Assembly: GCA_023265395.1 (NCBI GenBank)
Contig: JAHFTX010000007.1
Span: forward strand, 24,290 to 88,289
Length of the DNA stretch: 64,000 nucleotides
Direction of reading: 5' to 3'
Origin: Thermoplasmata archaeon
GTDB taxonomy: Archaea > Thermoplasmatota > DTKX01 > JAHFTX01
Part shown: positions 55,032 through 63,295 of the stretch, in pieces
Position numbering within the stretch: the first letter of the stretch is position 1
How the letters are laid out: each line of letters starts with the position of its first letter
Notes under the pieces: generated by a model
Databases searched by the model: none
What the model was told of the DNA's origin: nothing
The model's input: only the letters and a program-made list of their open reading frames with translations
Program-made: the position numbers and the translations under genes

Positions 55032-56939
55032 ATGGCCTGGCGCGACCTGCAGCATTTCCTCGACCATCTGCGGACCTCGGGGGATCTGCTCGAGGTCGAG
55101 GCCACCGTCGACCCGGTGCTCGAGATCCCTGAGATCACCGACCGGGTATGCAAGGCCAGCCGTCAGGCGACCGGCCGTGACCCGCCAGCGCTGCTGTTCC
55201 ATCATCCCAAGGGCAGCACGATCCCGCTGGCGATCAATACCTACGGCAGCAGGACGCGCATGCTCCACGCGCTGGGGCGTCCCCCCGAGCAGTTTGGCGA
55301 GGAGCTGATCGCCCTGTTGCGGCCACCCGTGCCGACCGAGGTCTCCCTGCTCACGGAGGGACTGCGGCGCGCCAAGCGGCTGTTGACCTTCCTGCCCAAG
55401 TCGGTGCGCAGCGCGCCTTGCCAGCAGGTCGAGGTCCCCCAGCCGGACCTGACCTTGCTGCCCAACCTCCAGTGCTGGCCCGATGACGGCGGCAGGTTCC
55501 TGACCTTCCCGCTGGTGTGCACCAAGGACCCGAGCAGCGGCGAGCGCAACATGGGGGTCTACCGGATGCAGGTCTTCGATCGGACGACCGCTGGGATGCA
55601 CTGGCAGATCCACAAGCATGGAGCCGCACACTTGCGGGTGGCAGCCGAGCGCAAGGAGCGCCTGGAGGTGGCGATTGCGCTCGGATGCGACCCTGCGGTG
55701 ATGTTCAGCGCCGTCGCCCCACTGCCCGACGGTCTGGACGAGCTGATGCTCGCCGGGTTCATCCGCCAACAAGCGGTCCGCGTGGTCAGATGCCGTGGCA
55801 TCGACGTCGAGGTCCCCGCCAACGCCGAGATCGTCCTCGAAGGGTACGTCGATCCCGCCGAACGGCGGGCCGAGGGCCCCTTTGGCGACCACTTCGGCCA
55901 TTACTCGGGAATCGACGACTACCCGGTCTTCCACCTGACGGGCATGACCATGCGCCAGGACCCCATCTATCCGGCGATCCTGGTCGGCCGCCCGCCGATG
56001 GAGGACGGTTACCTAGGGGAAGCCATCGGTGCGATGTTCTTGCCGCTGCTGCGGATGGCCCATCCCGAGATCGTCGATCTGCACCTGCCCATCGCGGCAG
56101 GGTTCCACAACCTGCTGATCGCCTCGGTCAGGCGGCGCTACCCCCGGCAGGCACGCAAGGTGATGCACGGCCTGTGGGGGCTTGGACAGATGATGTTCAC
56201 CAAGGTCGTGGTCATCGTCGACCCAGATGTCGACGTGCGCCAGCCGCAGGCGGTGCTCAGTGCGATCGTTGCCCACGCCGATCCGACCCACGACTTCGTG
56301 CTCCTTGGTGACAGCGTCACCGACAGCCTCGATGTCAGCTCACCGCAGGTCGATATCGGATCCAAGCTCGGGATCGATGCGACCGCCGAGCAGGACACCC
56401 CTCCCCCGGCCCTGCCGGGCGGCAGTCCGATCCCCATCGGGTCGCTCCCACCGCTGGAGGGCTTCTCCTCGCTCCACGCCGTCGTGCCAGGGGTCGTCGT
56501 CGGGGTCGTCGTCGGTGGGGGCCGGACCCTCCATCCAGCGGGAGCCCAAGGCGATGGCCAGCAGGCCATCGCGCGCTTCTGGCGGAGCCCGGCAGGCGGG
56601 CGGACCCGTTTGGTCGTGGTGATCGATGACCTCGTCGCACCGACCGACCGTGACGGGGTCCTGTGGACTGCCCTCAACTGCTTCGACCCGATGCGAGACC
56701 TCTGCACCGATCAGGTGAGCGCAGACGCGGCTCGGTTCCACCACCGGCTGGGCAGCCGGATCGGCTGGGATTGCTTGCAGAAGGCCAAGGGGGTCGGCTA
56801 TGACCGTCCCTGGCCGCACGTCGCCTCCATGGATCCCCAGGTGTGCGACCGCGTGGACAGGATCCTGCGCGAGGGTCCGGAACCGCTGCGCACGTTGGCG
56901 GGAGTTCGGACGACCTCGTTGGTCCGCTACCACCGGTGA
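55032..56939 (+). CDS. UbiD-family decarboxylase (menaquinone pathway)
   Basis: Prenylated-FMN-dependent decarboxylase of 635 residues, member of the UbiD family. Signatures are QVEVPQPDLTLLPNLQCWPDDGGRF (abridged in meaning: family core), MGVYRMQVFDRTTAGMHWQ, HRxAxxRxERLEVAIALGCDP-like region and the catalytic loop EGPFGDHFGHYSG. In the futalosine pathway a UbiD homologue decarboxylates the naphthoate intermediate (MqnL role). The ATG at 55032 follows GAGGAGGAGG and matches the family start. It begins 83 bases after the helicase gene and overlaps or abuts ubiA, which starts 12 bases past its stop. The partner UbiX, which makes prenyl-FMN, is not in the window. Confidence 0.9.
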   Translation: MAWRDLQHFLDHLRTSGDLLEVEATVDPVLEIPEITDRVCKASRQATGRDPPALLFHHPKGSTIPLAINTYGSRTRMLHALGRPPEQFGEELIALLRPPVPTEVSLLTEGLRRAKRLLTFLPKSVRSAPCQQVEVPQPDLTLLPNLQCWPDDGGRFLTFPLVCTKDPSSGERNMGVYRMQVFDRTTAGMHWQIHKHGAAHLRVAAERKERLEVAIALGCDPAVMFSAVAPLPDGLDELMLAGFIRQQAVRVVRCRGIDVEVPANAEIVLEGYVDPAERRAEGPFGDHFGHYSGIDDYPVFHLTGMTMRQDPIYPAILVGRPPMEDGYLGEAIGAMFLPLLRMAHPEIVDLHLPIAAGFHNLLIASVRRRYPRQARKVMHGLWGLGQMMFTKVVVIVDPDVDVRQPQAVLSAIVAHADPTHDFVLLGDSVTDSLDVSSPQVDIGSKLGIDATAEQDTPPPALPGGSPIPIGSLPPLEGFSSLHAVVPGVVVGVVVGGGRTLHPAGAQGDGQQAIARFWRSPAGGRTRLVVVIDDLVAPTDRDGVLWTALNCFDPMRDLCTDQVSADAARFHHRLGSRIGWDCLQKAKGVGYDRPWPHVASMDPQVCDRVDRILREGPEPLRTLAGVRTTSLVRYHR

Positions 56940-56950
56940 AGGTCGACCCC

Positions 56951-57886
56951 ATGGAGAATGCGTCGATGCAGGTCACCGGCAGGACCCGAGCAGCGGGGGA
57001 GCATCGCTCTCTGCCCGGCGTGCTCATGGAGCTCGGGCGCTTCGTGCGCATCGAGCACAGCGTCTTCGCTCTCCCGCTGGTCTACGCCGGAGCAATCCTC
57101 GCGCAGTGGGGCACGCCGAGCGCCCCCGCGGGCGTCGTCGTGTGGCTGCCTCCCACCCGGGTGCTGCTGCTGCTGCTGTTGGCGGCCGTGGGTGCGCGCA
57201 CCGCCGCCATGGCGCTCAATCGGATAGTCGATCGGCGGCTGGATGCCCGCAACCCGCGGACCTCCTCGCGGGCGCTGGTCACTGGACGATTGAGCCTGTT
57301 CCAGGCGACGGCCCTCGTGGTCGCCGCCTTGGCGCTGTTGGTGAGCGCGGCAGCGGCGCTCAACCCGCTGTGCCTGCTCCTCAGTCCCATCCCCGTGGTG
57401 GCCTTCGCCGTCTATCCCCTCCTCAAGCGATGGACGGCAGCGACCCACCTGTTCCTGGGCATGACGCTCGGCATGGCGCCGTTGGGGGGCTGGCTGGCGA
57501 TTCGCGGGGACCTCTCAGGCCTGCTCCCCCCCCTCCTCCTAGCGGCCCTCATGGGCGCGTGGGTGGCGGGCTTCGACATCATCTACGCCCTCCAGGATGT
57601 GGACGTCGACCGCGCACAAGGTCTGCACTCGTTGCCCGCCGCTCTAGGCCCGACCCGAGCGTTGGCGTTGGCCAAGGTATTCCATATCCTGGCAGTCTTT
57701 GGCCTTCTGGCCCTGTGGCTGCTCCTACCCCTCTCGCGATGGGCCATGGTCCTAGTCGTCTGTATCGTCGCTGTCCTGGTGTGGGAGCACACCAACAGCC
57801 ACGACGTGCAGAAGGCGTTCTTCGTCGCCAACGCTCTCGTCAGCGGCTTGATCCTTCTGGCCATCACCGTGGGGGTCGCCGCATGA
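56951..57886 (+). CDS. ubiA: UbiA-family polyprenyltransferase (MqnP role)
   Basis: Integral membrane prenyltransferase of 311 residues that attaches the isoprenoid tail to the naphthoate head group. The two aspartate-rich motifs are NRIVDRRLDARNPRT (first, about residue 95) and YALQDVDVDRAQGLHSLP (second, about 220). About eight or nine membrane helices are visible. The ATG at 56951 follows GGTGAAGGTCG; a GTG at 56936 overlapping the UbiD stop (GTGA) is in frame and possible. Its stop overlaps the next start as ATGA. Position in a futalosine gene cluster supports a menaquinone rather than a heme or ubiquinone role. Confidence 0.92.
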   Translation: MENASMQVTGRTRAAGEHRSLPGVLMELGRFVRIEHSVFALPLVYAGAILAQWGTPSAPAGVVVWLPPTRVLLLLLLAAVGARTAAMALNRIVDRRLDARNPRTSSRALVTGRLSLFQATALVVAALALLVSAAAALNPLCLLLSPIPVVAFAVYPLLKRWTAATHLFLGMTLGMAPLGGWLAIRGDLSGLLPPLLLAALMGAWVAGFDIIYALQDVDVDRAQGLHSLPAALGPTRALALAKVFHILAVFGLLALWLLLPLSRWAMVLVVCIVAVLVWEHTNSHDVQKAFFVANALVSGLILLAITVGVAA

Positions 57887-59157
57887 CTGACCCCGGGCTC
57901 CCGGCCGCGGAGCAGACCATCATCGACGGCACTGTGGTGCGCTTCGAGCCGGACCGCTTCGTACTGGCTGAGGCCGATGTGTCGATCAAGCATGGGAAGA
58001 TCGTCGCCGTCGGAAAGCGCCTTCCCCGCGACGGCGAGGTCGTCGACGCCGGGGGCGGTTTGGTCCTGCCCGGACTGGTCAATGGGCACACCCACCTGGG
58101 CATGAGCGCCCTCCGCGGTCTGGTTCCGTTCCTGGCCCTCGAGGAGTGGCTGCGACGCATCTGGGCGATCGAGCGGACGCTCACGGTCTCCGATGTGCAC
58201 GTGGGAACGGCCCTGGGATTGCTCGAGCAGTTGCACCAGGGGACGACGACCTTCAATGATGACTACTTGCAGGCGGACGGGGCGGCGCACGCAGCCCTCG
58301 ACCTTGGGGCACGCGTGCAGCTCGTGCGCGGCATGATCGACCTCTACGATGGAAAGACCCAGGAGCGCCTGCAAGACACCTTGCGTCTGCATGGGACCTT
58401 CGATGGTGCAGGGATGGGCCGGTTGCACATCGGTGTGGGGATCCACTCCGCCGGGACAGTGACCGAGGGACTGCTGCACCAAGGCACCGCGCTTGCGGAT
58501 CGGCTTGGAACCTTCGTGCACTCCCATGTCCATGAGACGGAGCGGAACATCGCGGACTTCGCTGCCCGCACAGGGCAGCGCCCTCTTGGCTACCTCCACG
58601 ACAGAGGAATGCTCGCGGGTGGTCCACGGGTGCTGGTCCATTGCTGCCACCTCGAGCCGGCCGAGGTGCGGACGCTCTGTAGACTCCCGGCCGGGGGCGT
58701 AGTGACCTGTCCCTCGAGCAATGGCAACCTGCGGGTGGGTACCACGCCGATCATCGACCTGCAGGCAGGTGGATGCCGTCTTGCGATCGGCACCGACGGG
58801 GCGGTCAGCAATCCACGCCAAGACCTTCGCCATGAGGGCCAGCTCCTCGCGCGCCAGGCCGACCTGTCGATCGAATCGGTCGCCCATGTGCTGACAGCTG
58901 GCGGTGCAGCCGTGCTGGGACTGCCCGTCGGCGCGGTCGTCGTGGGGCACCATGCTGACCTTGTCCTCGTCGACGGTAGCGATCCTGCGCCCTTCCTCCG
59001 GGGGGCGGTCGATCCGCGCATGGTCCTGGTCGCAGGACAGCAGTTGGTGCAAAGTGGGAGGTTCTGCGGCGGAGGGAGCGCGAACCTTCAAGGCTTGCAG
59101 CACGATGGGGCGCTGCTTCGCCAGCGGCTCGAAGCCGTGGCAGCCGCCACGGCCTGA
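57883..59157 (+). CDS. Amidohydrolase, probable aminodeoxyfutalosine deaminase (MqnX role)
   Basis: Metal-dependent amidohydrolase of 424 residues (ATZ/TRZ, MtaD/SsnA class). Metal ligands are visible: HTH in VNGHTHLGMSALRG, the histidine of HSHVHETERN, the histidine of CHLEPAEV, and the aspartate of GTDGAVSNPRQD. In the futalosine pathway such an enzyme deaminates aminodeoxyfutalosine to futalosine. The gene overlaps ubiA by ATGA and precedes mqnE by 26 bases. Alternative: adenosine or S-adenosylhomocysteine deaminase; the cluster favours the menaquinone role. Confidence 0.82.
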   Translation: MTDPGLPAAEQTIIDGTVVRFEPDRFVLAEADVSIKHGKIVAVGKRLPRDGEVVDAGGGLVLPGLVNGHTHLGMSALRGLVPFLALEEWLRRIWAIERTLTVSDVHVGTALGLLEQLHQGTTTFNDDYLQADGAAHAALDLGARVQLVRGMIDLYDGKTQERLQDTLRLHGTFDGAGMGRLHIGVGIHSAGTVTEGLLHQGTALADRLGTFVHSHVHETERNIADFAARTGQRPLGYLHDRGMLAGGPRVLVHCCHLEPAEVRTLCRLPAGGVVTCPSSNGNLRVGTTPIIDLQAGGCRLAIGTDGAVSNPRQDLRHEGQLLARQADLSIESVAHVLTAGGAAVLGLPVGAVVVGHHADLVLVDGSDPAPFLRGAVDPRMVLVAGQQLVQSGRFCGGGSANLQGLQHDGALLRQRLEAVAAATA

Positions 59158-59183
59158 TTCGTGGCACGACCGAGGGACCCGCA

Positions 59184-60323
59184 GTGACGGCGATCTACCC
59201 AAGGACCGGCGCAGCTACCGAGCGTGCCCCACGGCCACGACCGAGCGATCCAGCGCTCGTCGACCTCCTCGACAAGATCGCTGCGGGGGAGCCCCTCGAC
59301 CTGCAGGACGGCCGTGCTTGCTTTGCGACCAAGGACCTCACCGGTCTGGGCGCGATCGCCAACTGGGCGGCCCAGGCACGACACGGCGATGTGGTCTACT
59401 TCAACATCAATCGCCACGTCAACCCTTCCAACATCTGCGCCATCAAGTGCAAGCTCTGTGCGTTCGGTACCACGGCACGAGACCCCTCGTCGTATGCCCA
59501 CAGCGTGGACGAAGTCGTCGAGCGGGCGCGGCACCATCCGCCAGGAGCCACCGAGATCCACATGGTCGGGGGATTGCATCCCGACTTCAACATCGAGTAC
59601 TACGAGCGCCTCTTCGAGGCCCTGCGCACGCAGCTGCCCCACCTGCACATCCAGGCACTGACGATGGTCGAGCTCGATTATGTCGCGGGGATCTCCAACC
59701 TCTCGCTGCGCGAGACCATCCTTCGCCTCAAGGAGGCCGGATTGGGCTCCATCCCCGGTGGAGGCGCCGAGATATTCGACCGAGCAGTGCGGGATCAGAT
59801 CTGCCGACCCAAGATCAGCGGTGAGCGTTGGCTCGAGGTCGCCGAGGAGGTCCATCGGTGCGGACTCAAGAGCAATTGCACCATGCTCTTTGGTCATGTC
59901 GAGACCATCGACCACCGGCTCGATCACCTCGACCGGCTGCGGCGCCTCCAAGAGCGGACGAGCGGATTCCAGTGCTTGATCCCGCTGCCCTTCCTGCCCG
60001 AGAACACCTACCTCGACCATCTCCCGGGCCCCGATGGGGTGGATATCCTCAAGACCTACGCCGTCAGCCGCTTGATGCTCCACAACATCCCTCATCTCAA
60101 GGCGTTCTGGATCATGGTGGGCCTCCGGCTGGCCCAGACCTCCCTCCACTATGGCGTCAACGACCTCGATGGCACGGTGGTCGAGGAGCACATCATGCAC
60201 GACGCCGGGTCGACTGCACCGCAGGGATTGACCCTTGAGCAGTTGCTCCACCTGATCCGTGCGGCCGGCAAGTCGCCGGTCCAACGGGACACGGTCTACA
60301 ACGTCGTTCGGACCTACGGCTAG
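59184..60323 (+). CDS. mqnE: Aminofutalosine synthase MqnE (radical SAM)
   Basis: Radical S-adenosylmethionine enzyme of 379 residues joining 3-[(1-carboxyvinyl)oxy]benzoate to SAM-derived adenosine. The iron-sulfur motif is C85-x3-C89-x2-C92 (ICAIKCKLCAF). MqnE-specific features are HMVGGLHPDFNIEYYERLFEAL (partial), LGSIPGGGAEIFD and the region MFGHVETIDHRLDHL. Its paralogue MqnC two genes on has LLQGGHNP in the same place, which separates the two. GTG at 59184 starts the protein. Product goes to the deaminase encoded just upstream. Confidence 0.92.
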   Translation: MTAIYPRTGAATERAPRPRPSDPALVDLLDKIAAGEPLDLQDGRACFATKDLTGLGAIANWAAQARHGDVVYFNINRHVNPSNICAIKCKLCAFGTTARDPSSYAHSVDEVVERARHHPPGATEIHMVGGLHPDFNIEYYERLFEALRTQLPHLHIQALTMVELDYVAGISNLSLRETILRLKEAGLGSIPGGGAEIFDRAVRDQICRPKISGERWLEVAEEVHRCGLKSNCTMLFGHVETIDHRLDHLDRLRRLQERTSGFQCLIPLPFLPENTYLDHLPGPDGVDILKTYAVSRLMLHNIPHLKAFWIMVGLRLAQTSLHYGVNDLDGTVVEEHIMHDAGSTAPQGLTLEQLLHLIRAAGKSPVQRDTVYNVVRTYG

Positions 60324-60367
60324 CCCACGAGGGGTCCACCGGTAGTCGACGACTGGCGGAGGGGTGT

Positions 60368-61291
60368 ATGGCTGCTCCAGGCGCCGGTGGTGGCGAACTG
60401 CAGGGGTCGTTGGGCGAGCCCCCGGGCGACCCGCTGCGGGTCGGCAGGGTCCGTTTCCTCAACACCCTGCCCCTATTCGGGCCCATCGAGCTGGGCCTCG
60501 CCCCGTTCTCCGGCGTGCTGCTCAACGGCTCTCCCGCCGCGCTGGCCGAGGCGATCCTCCGCAACGAGGTAGATGTCGCGCCCATCCCGATCGTGACCTG
60601 GGCGCGGCACCCCGAGCGGCTCGTCCCTCTGAGCGGCTTGTGCATCGCCGCCGATGGCCCAGTACGCTCGGTGTTGCTGTTCTCCAAGGGGGCCCCGCAC
60701 CCCCAGGCGGTGGTCAGGGTAGCGGTCCCCACCGACAGCCTCACGAGCATCCTTCTGCTGCGCCTGCTCGCCCCACGAATCTGGGGACCTGGGACCCGTG
60801 TCGAGCTCCGTCCGATGGAGCCGATGCTGCGCCCGATGCTCCGCGAGGCAGCGGCAGGGCTGCTCATCGGTGACGCTGCGTTGCTGGCTGCTGCCGCCAA
60901 CCCCGAGCTGCACCAGGTCGACCTCGGGGCGCTCTGGAAGGAGGTCAGCGGGACACCGATGGTCTTCGCCCTGATGGTTGCCCGGGCCGAGTTGCGGGAC
61001 GATCCGCGCTTGTGGCAGCTACACGCAGAGCTCAAGGAATCGCTGCGGATTGGCCTGCAGCGGCTCGAGTTGTTCGCCGCTCGCGCCAGCGCGATGGACC
61101 TGCATCTGAGCACGGCCCAGGCGCTGACCTATTTCCAGGGGTTGCGATTCGCCCTTGGGGAGCGGGAGATCGCCGGCGCCGAGACCTTCCTGCGAGAGGT
61201 GCAGACCCTGGGTGGTCTTGCGACGACGACCCTTCGGCCGCTCGATGGTCCCGTCTCGGCGGACCGTTCAATCCTGACAGGTGGGGCATGA
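60368..61291 (+). CDS. mqnA: Chorismate dehydratase MqnA
   Basis: First enzyme of the futalosine pathway, removing water from chorismate, 307 residues. It has the periplasmic-binding-protein-like fold used by MqnA: RVGRVRFLNTLPLF near residue 24, LNGSPAALAEAILRNEVDVAPIPIV, the cleft segment VAVPTDSLTSILLLRLLAPR, GLLIGDAALL, and VDLGALWKEVSGTPMVFALMVAR (shortened here to motif form). The N-terminal 20 residues are a Gly/Pro extension. The ATG lies 44 bases after mqnE, and its stop overlaps mqnC as ATGA. Confidence 0.92.
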   Translation: MAAPGAGGGELQGSLGEPPGDPLRVGRVRFLNTLPLFGPIELGLAPFSGVLLNGSPAALAEAILRNEVDVAPIPIVTWARHPERLVPLSGLCIAADGPVRSVLLFSKGAPHPQAVVRVAVPTDSLTSILLLRLLAPRIWGPGTRVELRPMEPMLRPMLREAAAGLLIGDAALLAAAANPELHQVDLGALWKEVSGTPMVFALMVARAELRDDPRLWQLHAELKESLRIGLQRLELFAARASAMDLHLSTAQALTYFQGLRFALGEREIAGAETFLREVQTLGGLATTTLRPLDGPVSADRSILTGGA

Positions 61292-62496
61292 GGGACCCTC
61301 ACAAGCACCACACAGCAGGTCGAGAGCTGGCGTTCCGGCGGGGGAGCGCCCCTGCCCCGGTCCCACGGCGAAGCGATGCTCACGCCGACATCACGGCCTG
61401 CCGTGCGATCCTCGAGGGGCTGGGGCAGGGCCAGCGGATGACCCAGGCTGACGCCGAGCAACTGCTGGCGACCCCAGCAATCCTCAACGAGGTCGGCCGC
61501 GACGCCGGTGCTTGGGCGCGGGAGCACACTGGCGATATCATCACCTACTGCGTCGACACCAACATCAGTTACACCAATGTGTGCGATGTCTATTGCCGCT
61601 TCTGCGCCTTCTGGCGCACTCCAGGGGCGCCCGATGCCTATGTGCTGACACCGGCACGGCTGCGCCACAAGGTCTCCACGGCTGTCGCTGCCGGTGCGAC
61701 CCAGATCCTGCTGCAGGGCGGCCATAACCCTGCGCTGGGGATCGAGTGGTACGAGGCGATGCTGCAAGACCTCAAGGGGGCGTTCCCCTCGCTGCAGTTG
61801 CATGCTCTCTCGCCCAGCGAGATCCATCACATCCGGCAGGTCAGCGGCTGCTCCCTGCGCGAGACCCTCAGTCGGTTGCACGCTGCCGGCCTCGACAGCC
61901 TCCCCGGCGGTGGCGCTGAGGTCCTCAGCGATGAGGTCCGCGACCACCAGTCGATACGCAAGATGAGTGCCGACCAATGGCTCGAGGTCCACAAGGTCGC
62001 ACACCAGGAAGGGCTCCGCAGCACCGCGACGATGATGTTCGGCACCGTCGACCTGCCGCGCCACCGCACCGAGCACCTGCAGCGCTTGCGCACGCTCCAA
62101 GATCAGACCGGGGGGTTCACGGCCTTCATCTGCTGGACCTACCAACAGGGGCCCACCGTCATGGAGGGCAATGGGGCGACGGGAGTGGATTACCTGCTGA
62201 CCAGCGCGGTCGCGCGGCTCTTCCTCGATAACATCGCCAACCTCCAGGCAAGCTGGCCCACGCAGGGCCCGGCCATGGGCCAGGTGGCTCTCTGGTACGG
62301 TGCCAACGACTTCGGGTCGACTCTGCTCGAGGAGAACGTCGTCAGCGCCGCAGGGGCGCTCCACCGAATGGACGAGGCTGCCATCGTCCGCGCCATCCAG
62401 GGCGCAGGCTTCATCGCGGCGAAGCGCACCACACTCTACGACATCCTGCACGTGCATCCCTCGCCCACCGAGCCTCTCTTGGGCAGCAAGGCATGA
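61288..62496 (+). CDS. mqnC: Cyclic dehypoxanthine futalosine synthase MqnC (radical SAM)
   Basis: Radical SAM cyclase of 402 residues that turns dehypoxanthine futalosine into its spiro/cyclic form. The cluster motif is C99-x3-C103-x2-C106 (VCDVYCRFCAF). MqnC-specific features are ILLQGGHNPALGIEWYE, LHALSPSEIHHI, AGLDSLPGGGAEVL and MMFGTVDLPRHRTEHL. The N-terminal 45 residues before the family core are poorly conserved. The ATGA overlap with mqnA shows coupling. The step before it needs futalosine hydrolase MqnB, and the step after it MqnD; neither is visible here. Confidence 0.93.
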   Translation: MRDPHKHHTAGRELAFRRGSAPAPVPRRSDAHADITACRAILEGLGQGQRMTQADAEQLLATPAILNEVGRDAGAWAREHTGDIITYCVDTNISYTNVCDVYCRFCAFWRTPGAPDAYVLTPARLRHKVSTAVAAGATQILLQGGHNPALGIEWYEAMLQDLKGAFPSLQLHALSPSEIHHIRQVSGCSLRETLSRLHAAGLDSLPGGGAEVLSDEVRDHQSIRKMSADQWLEVHKVAHQEGLRSTATMMFGTVDLPRHRTEHLQRLRTLQDQTGGFTAFICWTYQQGPTVMEGNGATGVDYLLTSAVARLFLDNIANLQASWPTQGPAMGQVALWYGANDFGSTLLEENVVSAAGALHRMDEAAIVRAIQGAGFIAAKRTTLYDILHVHPSPTEPLLGSKA

Positions 62497-62536
62497 TGGG
62501 CGATACTCAGATGGTGGACGGGGGGAGCAAGGGCCG

Positions 62537-63295
62537 ATGGACCAGTCGCAGGGGCACACACTGCCGTCACAGCGGGGCGACGCGCGACTCACCAAGGGCG
62601 AGACGCGGGCGGTCCAAGAGATGTTCGACCGGATTGCGCCCCGCTATGACCTGCTCAACCACCTGCTGAGCATCGGTCACGATGTCCTGTGGCGACAGAT
62701 GGCGCTGGCCGCAGCGGAGCTCGACCCAGGAGCGACGCTCCTCGACGTGGCCTGCGGCACCGGGGACTTCTGCCTCGAGGCTCTGCGGGCGGCAGATGGT
62801 GTCGTCGCCACCGGAGTGGATTGCTCCCGGGCCATGCTCGAGCGTGCCCGATGCAAGGCGGAGGCATTGCAGGTCGCACCCCGACTGCACTTGCTGCGGG
62901 GCGACGCCCTGGCGTTGCCACTCCCCCCGGCGACCTTCGACCTGTGCGTCAGCGGGTTTGCGATGCGCAACCTCGCCGACATCCCCGCCGCCATCACGCA
63001 GATGGTTCGGGTCGTACGTCCGGGGGGGAGGGTGGTCATCCTCGAGATCGGCCATCCGCAATCGGCGATTGTCCGTGGGGTGTTCGAAGGTTATTTCTCG
63101 ACAATCGTCCCCGTCGTCGGCGGCGCGCTCTCGGAGGCGGAGGCCTATGCCTACCTGCCCCGGTCGCTGGCGCGCCTGCCCACACCGCAGGGATTCGCGA
63201 CGGTCCTGACCGCTGCCGGGTGTAGGCGGACCATGGCTCTAAGACCCACCGGTGGGGTGGCTCAGATCGTCATCGGAGAGGTCGGATCCGGATGA
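62537..63295 (+). CDS. ubiE: UbiE/MenG-type methyltransferase
   Basis: SAM-dependent C-methyltransferase of 252 residues that finishes menaquinone by methylating the demethyl form. The UbiE signature is visible: VQEMFDRIAPRYDLLNHLLSIG, then the SAM-binding loop LLDVACGTGDFC, GDALALPLPPATFDLCVSGFAMRNLADI (motif), and VRPGGRVVILEIGHP. The C-terminal part keeps YAYLPRSLARLPTPQGF. GGGGGAGC upstream supports the ATG at 62537. Its stop overlaps the next gene (ATGA). End of the recognisable menaquinone genes in the window. Confidence 0.92.
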   Translation: MDQSQGHTLPSQRGDARLTKGETRAVQEMFDRIAPRYDLLNHLLSIGHDVLWRQMALAAAELDPGATLLDVACGTGDFCLEALRAADGVVATGVDCSRAMLERARCKAEALQVAPRLHLLRGDALALPLPPATFDLCVSGFAMRNLADIPAAITQMVRVVRPGGRVVILEIGHPQSAIVRGVFEGYFSTIVPVVGGALSEAEAYAYLPRSLARLPTPQGFATVLTAAGCRRTMALRPTGGVAQIVIGEVGSG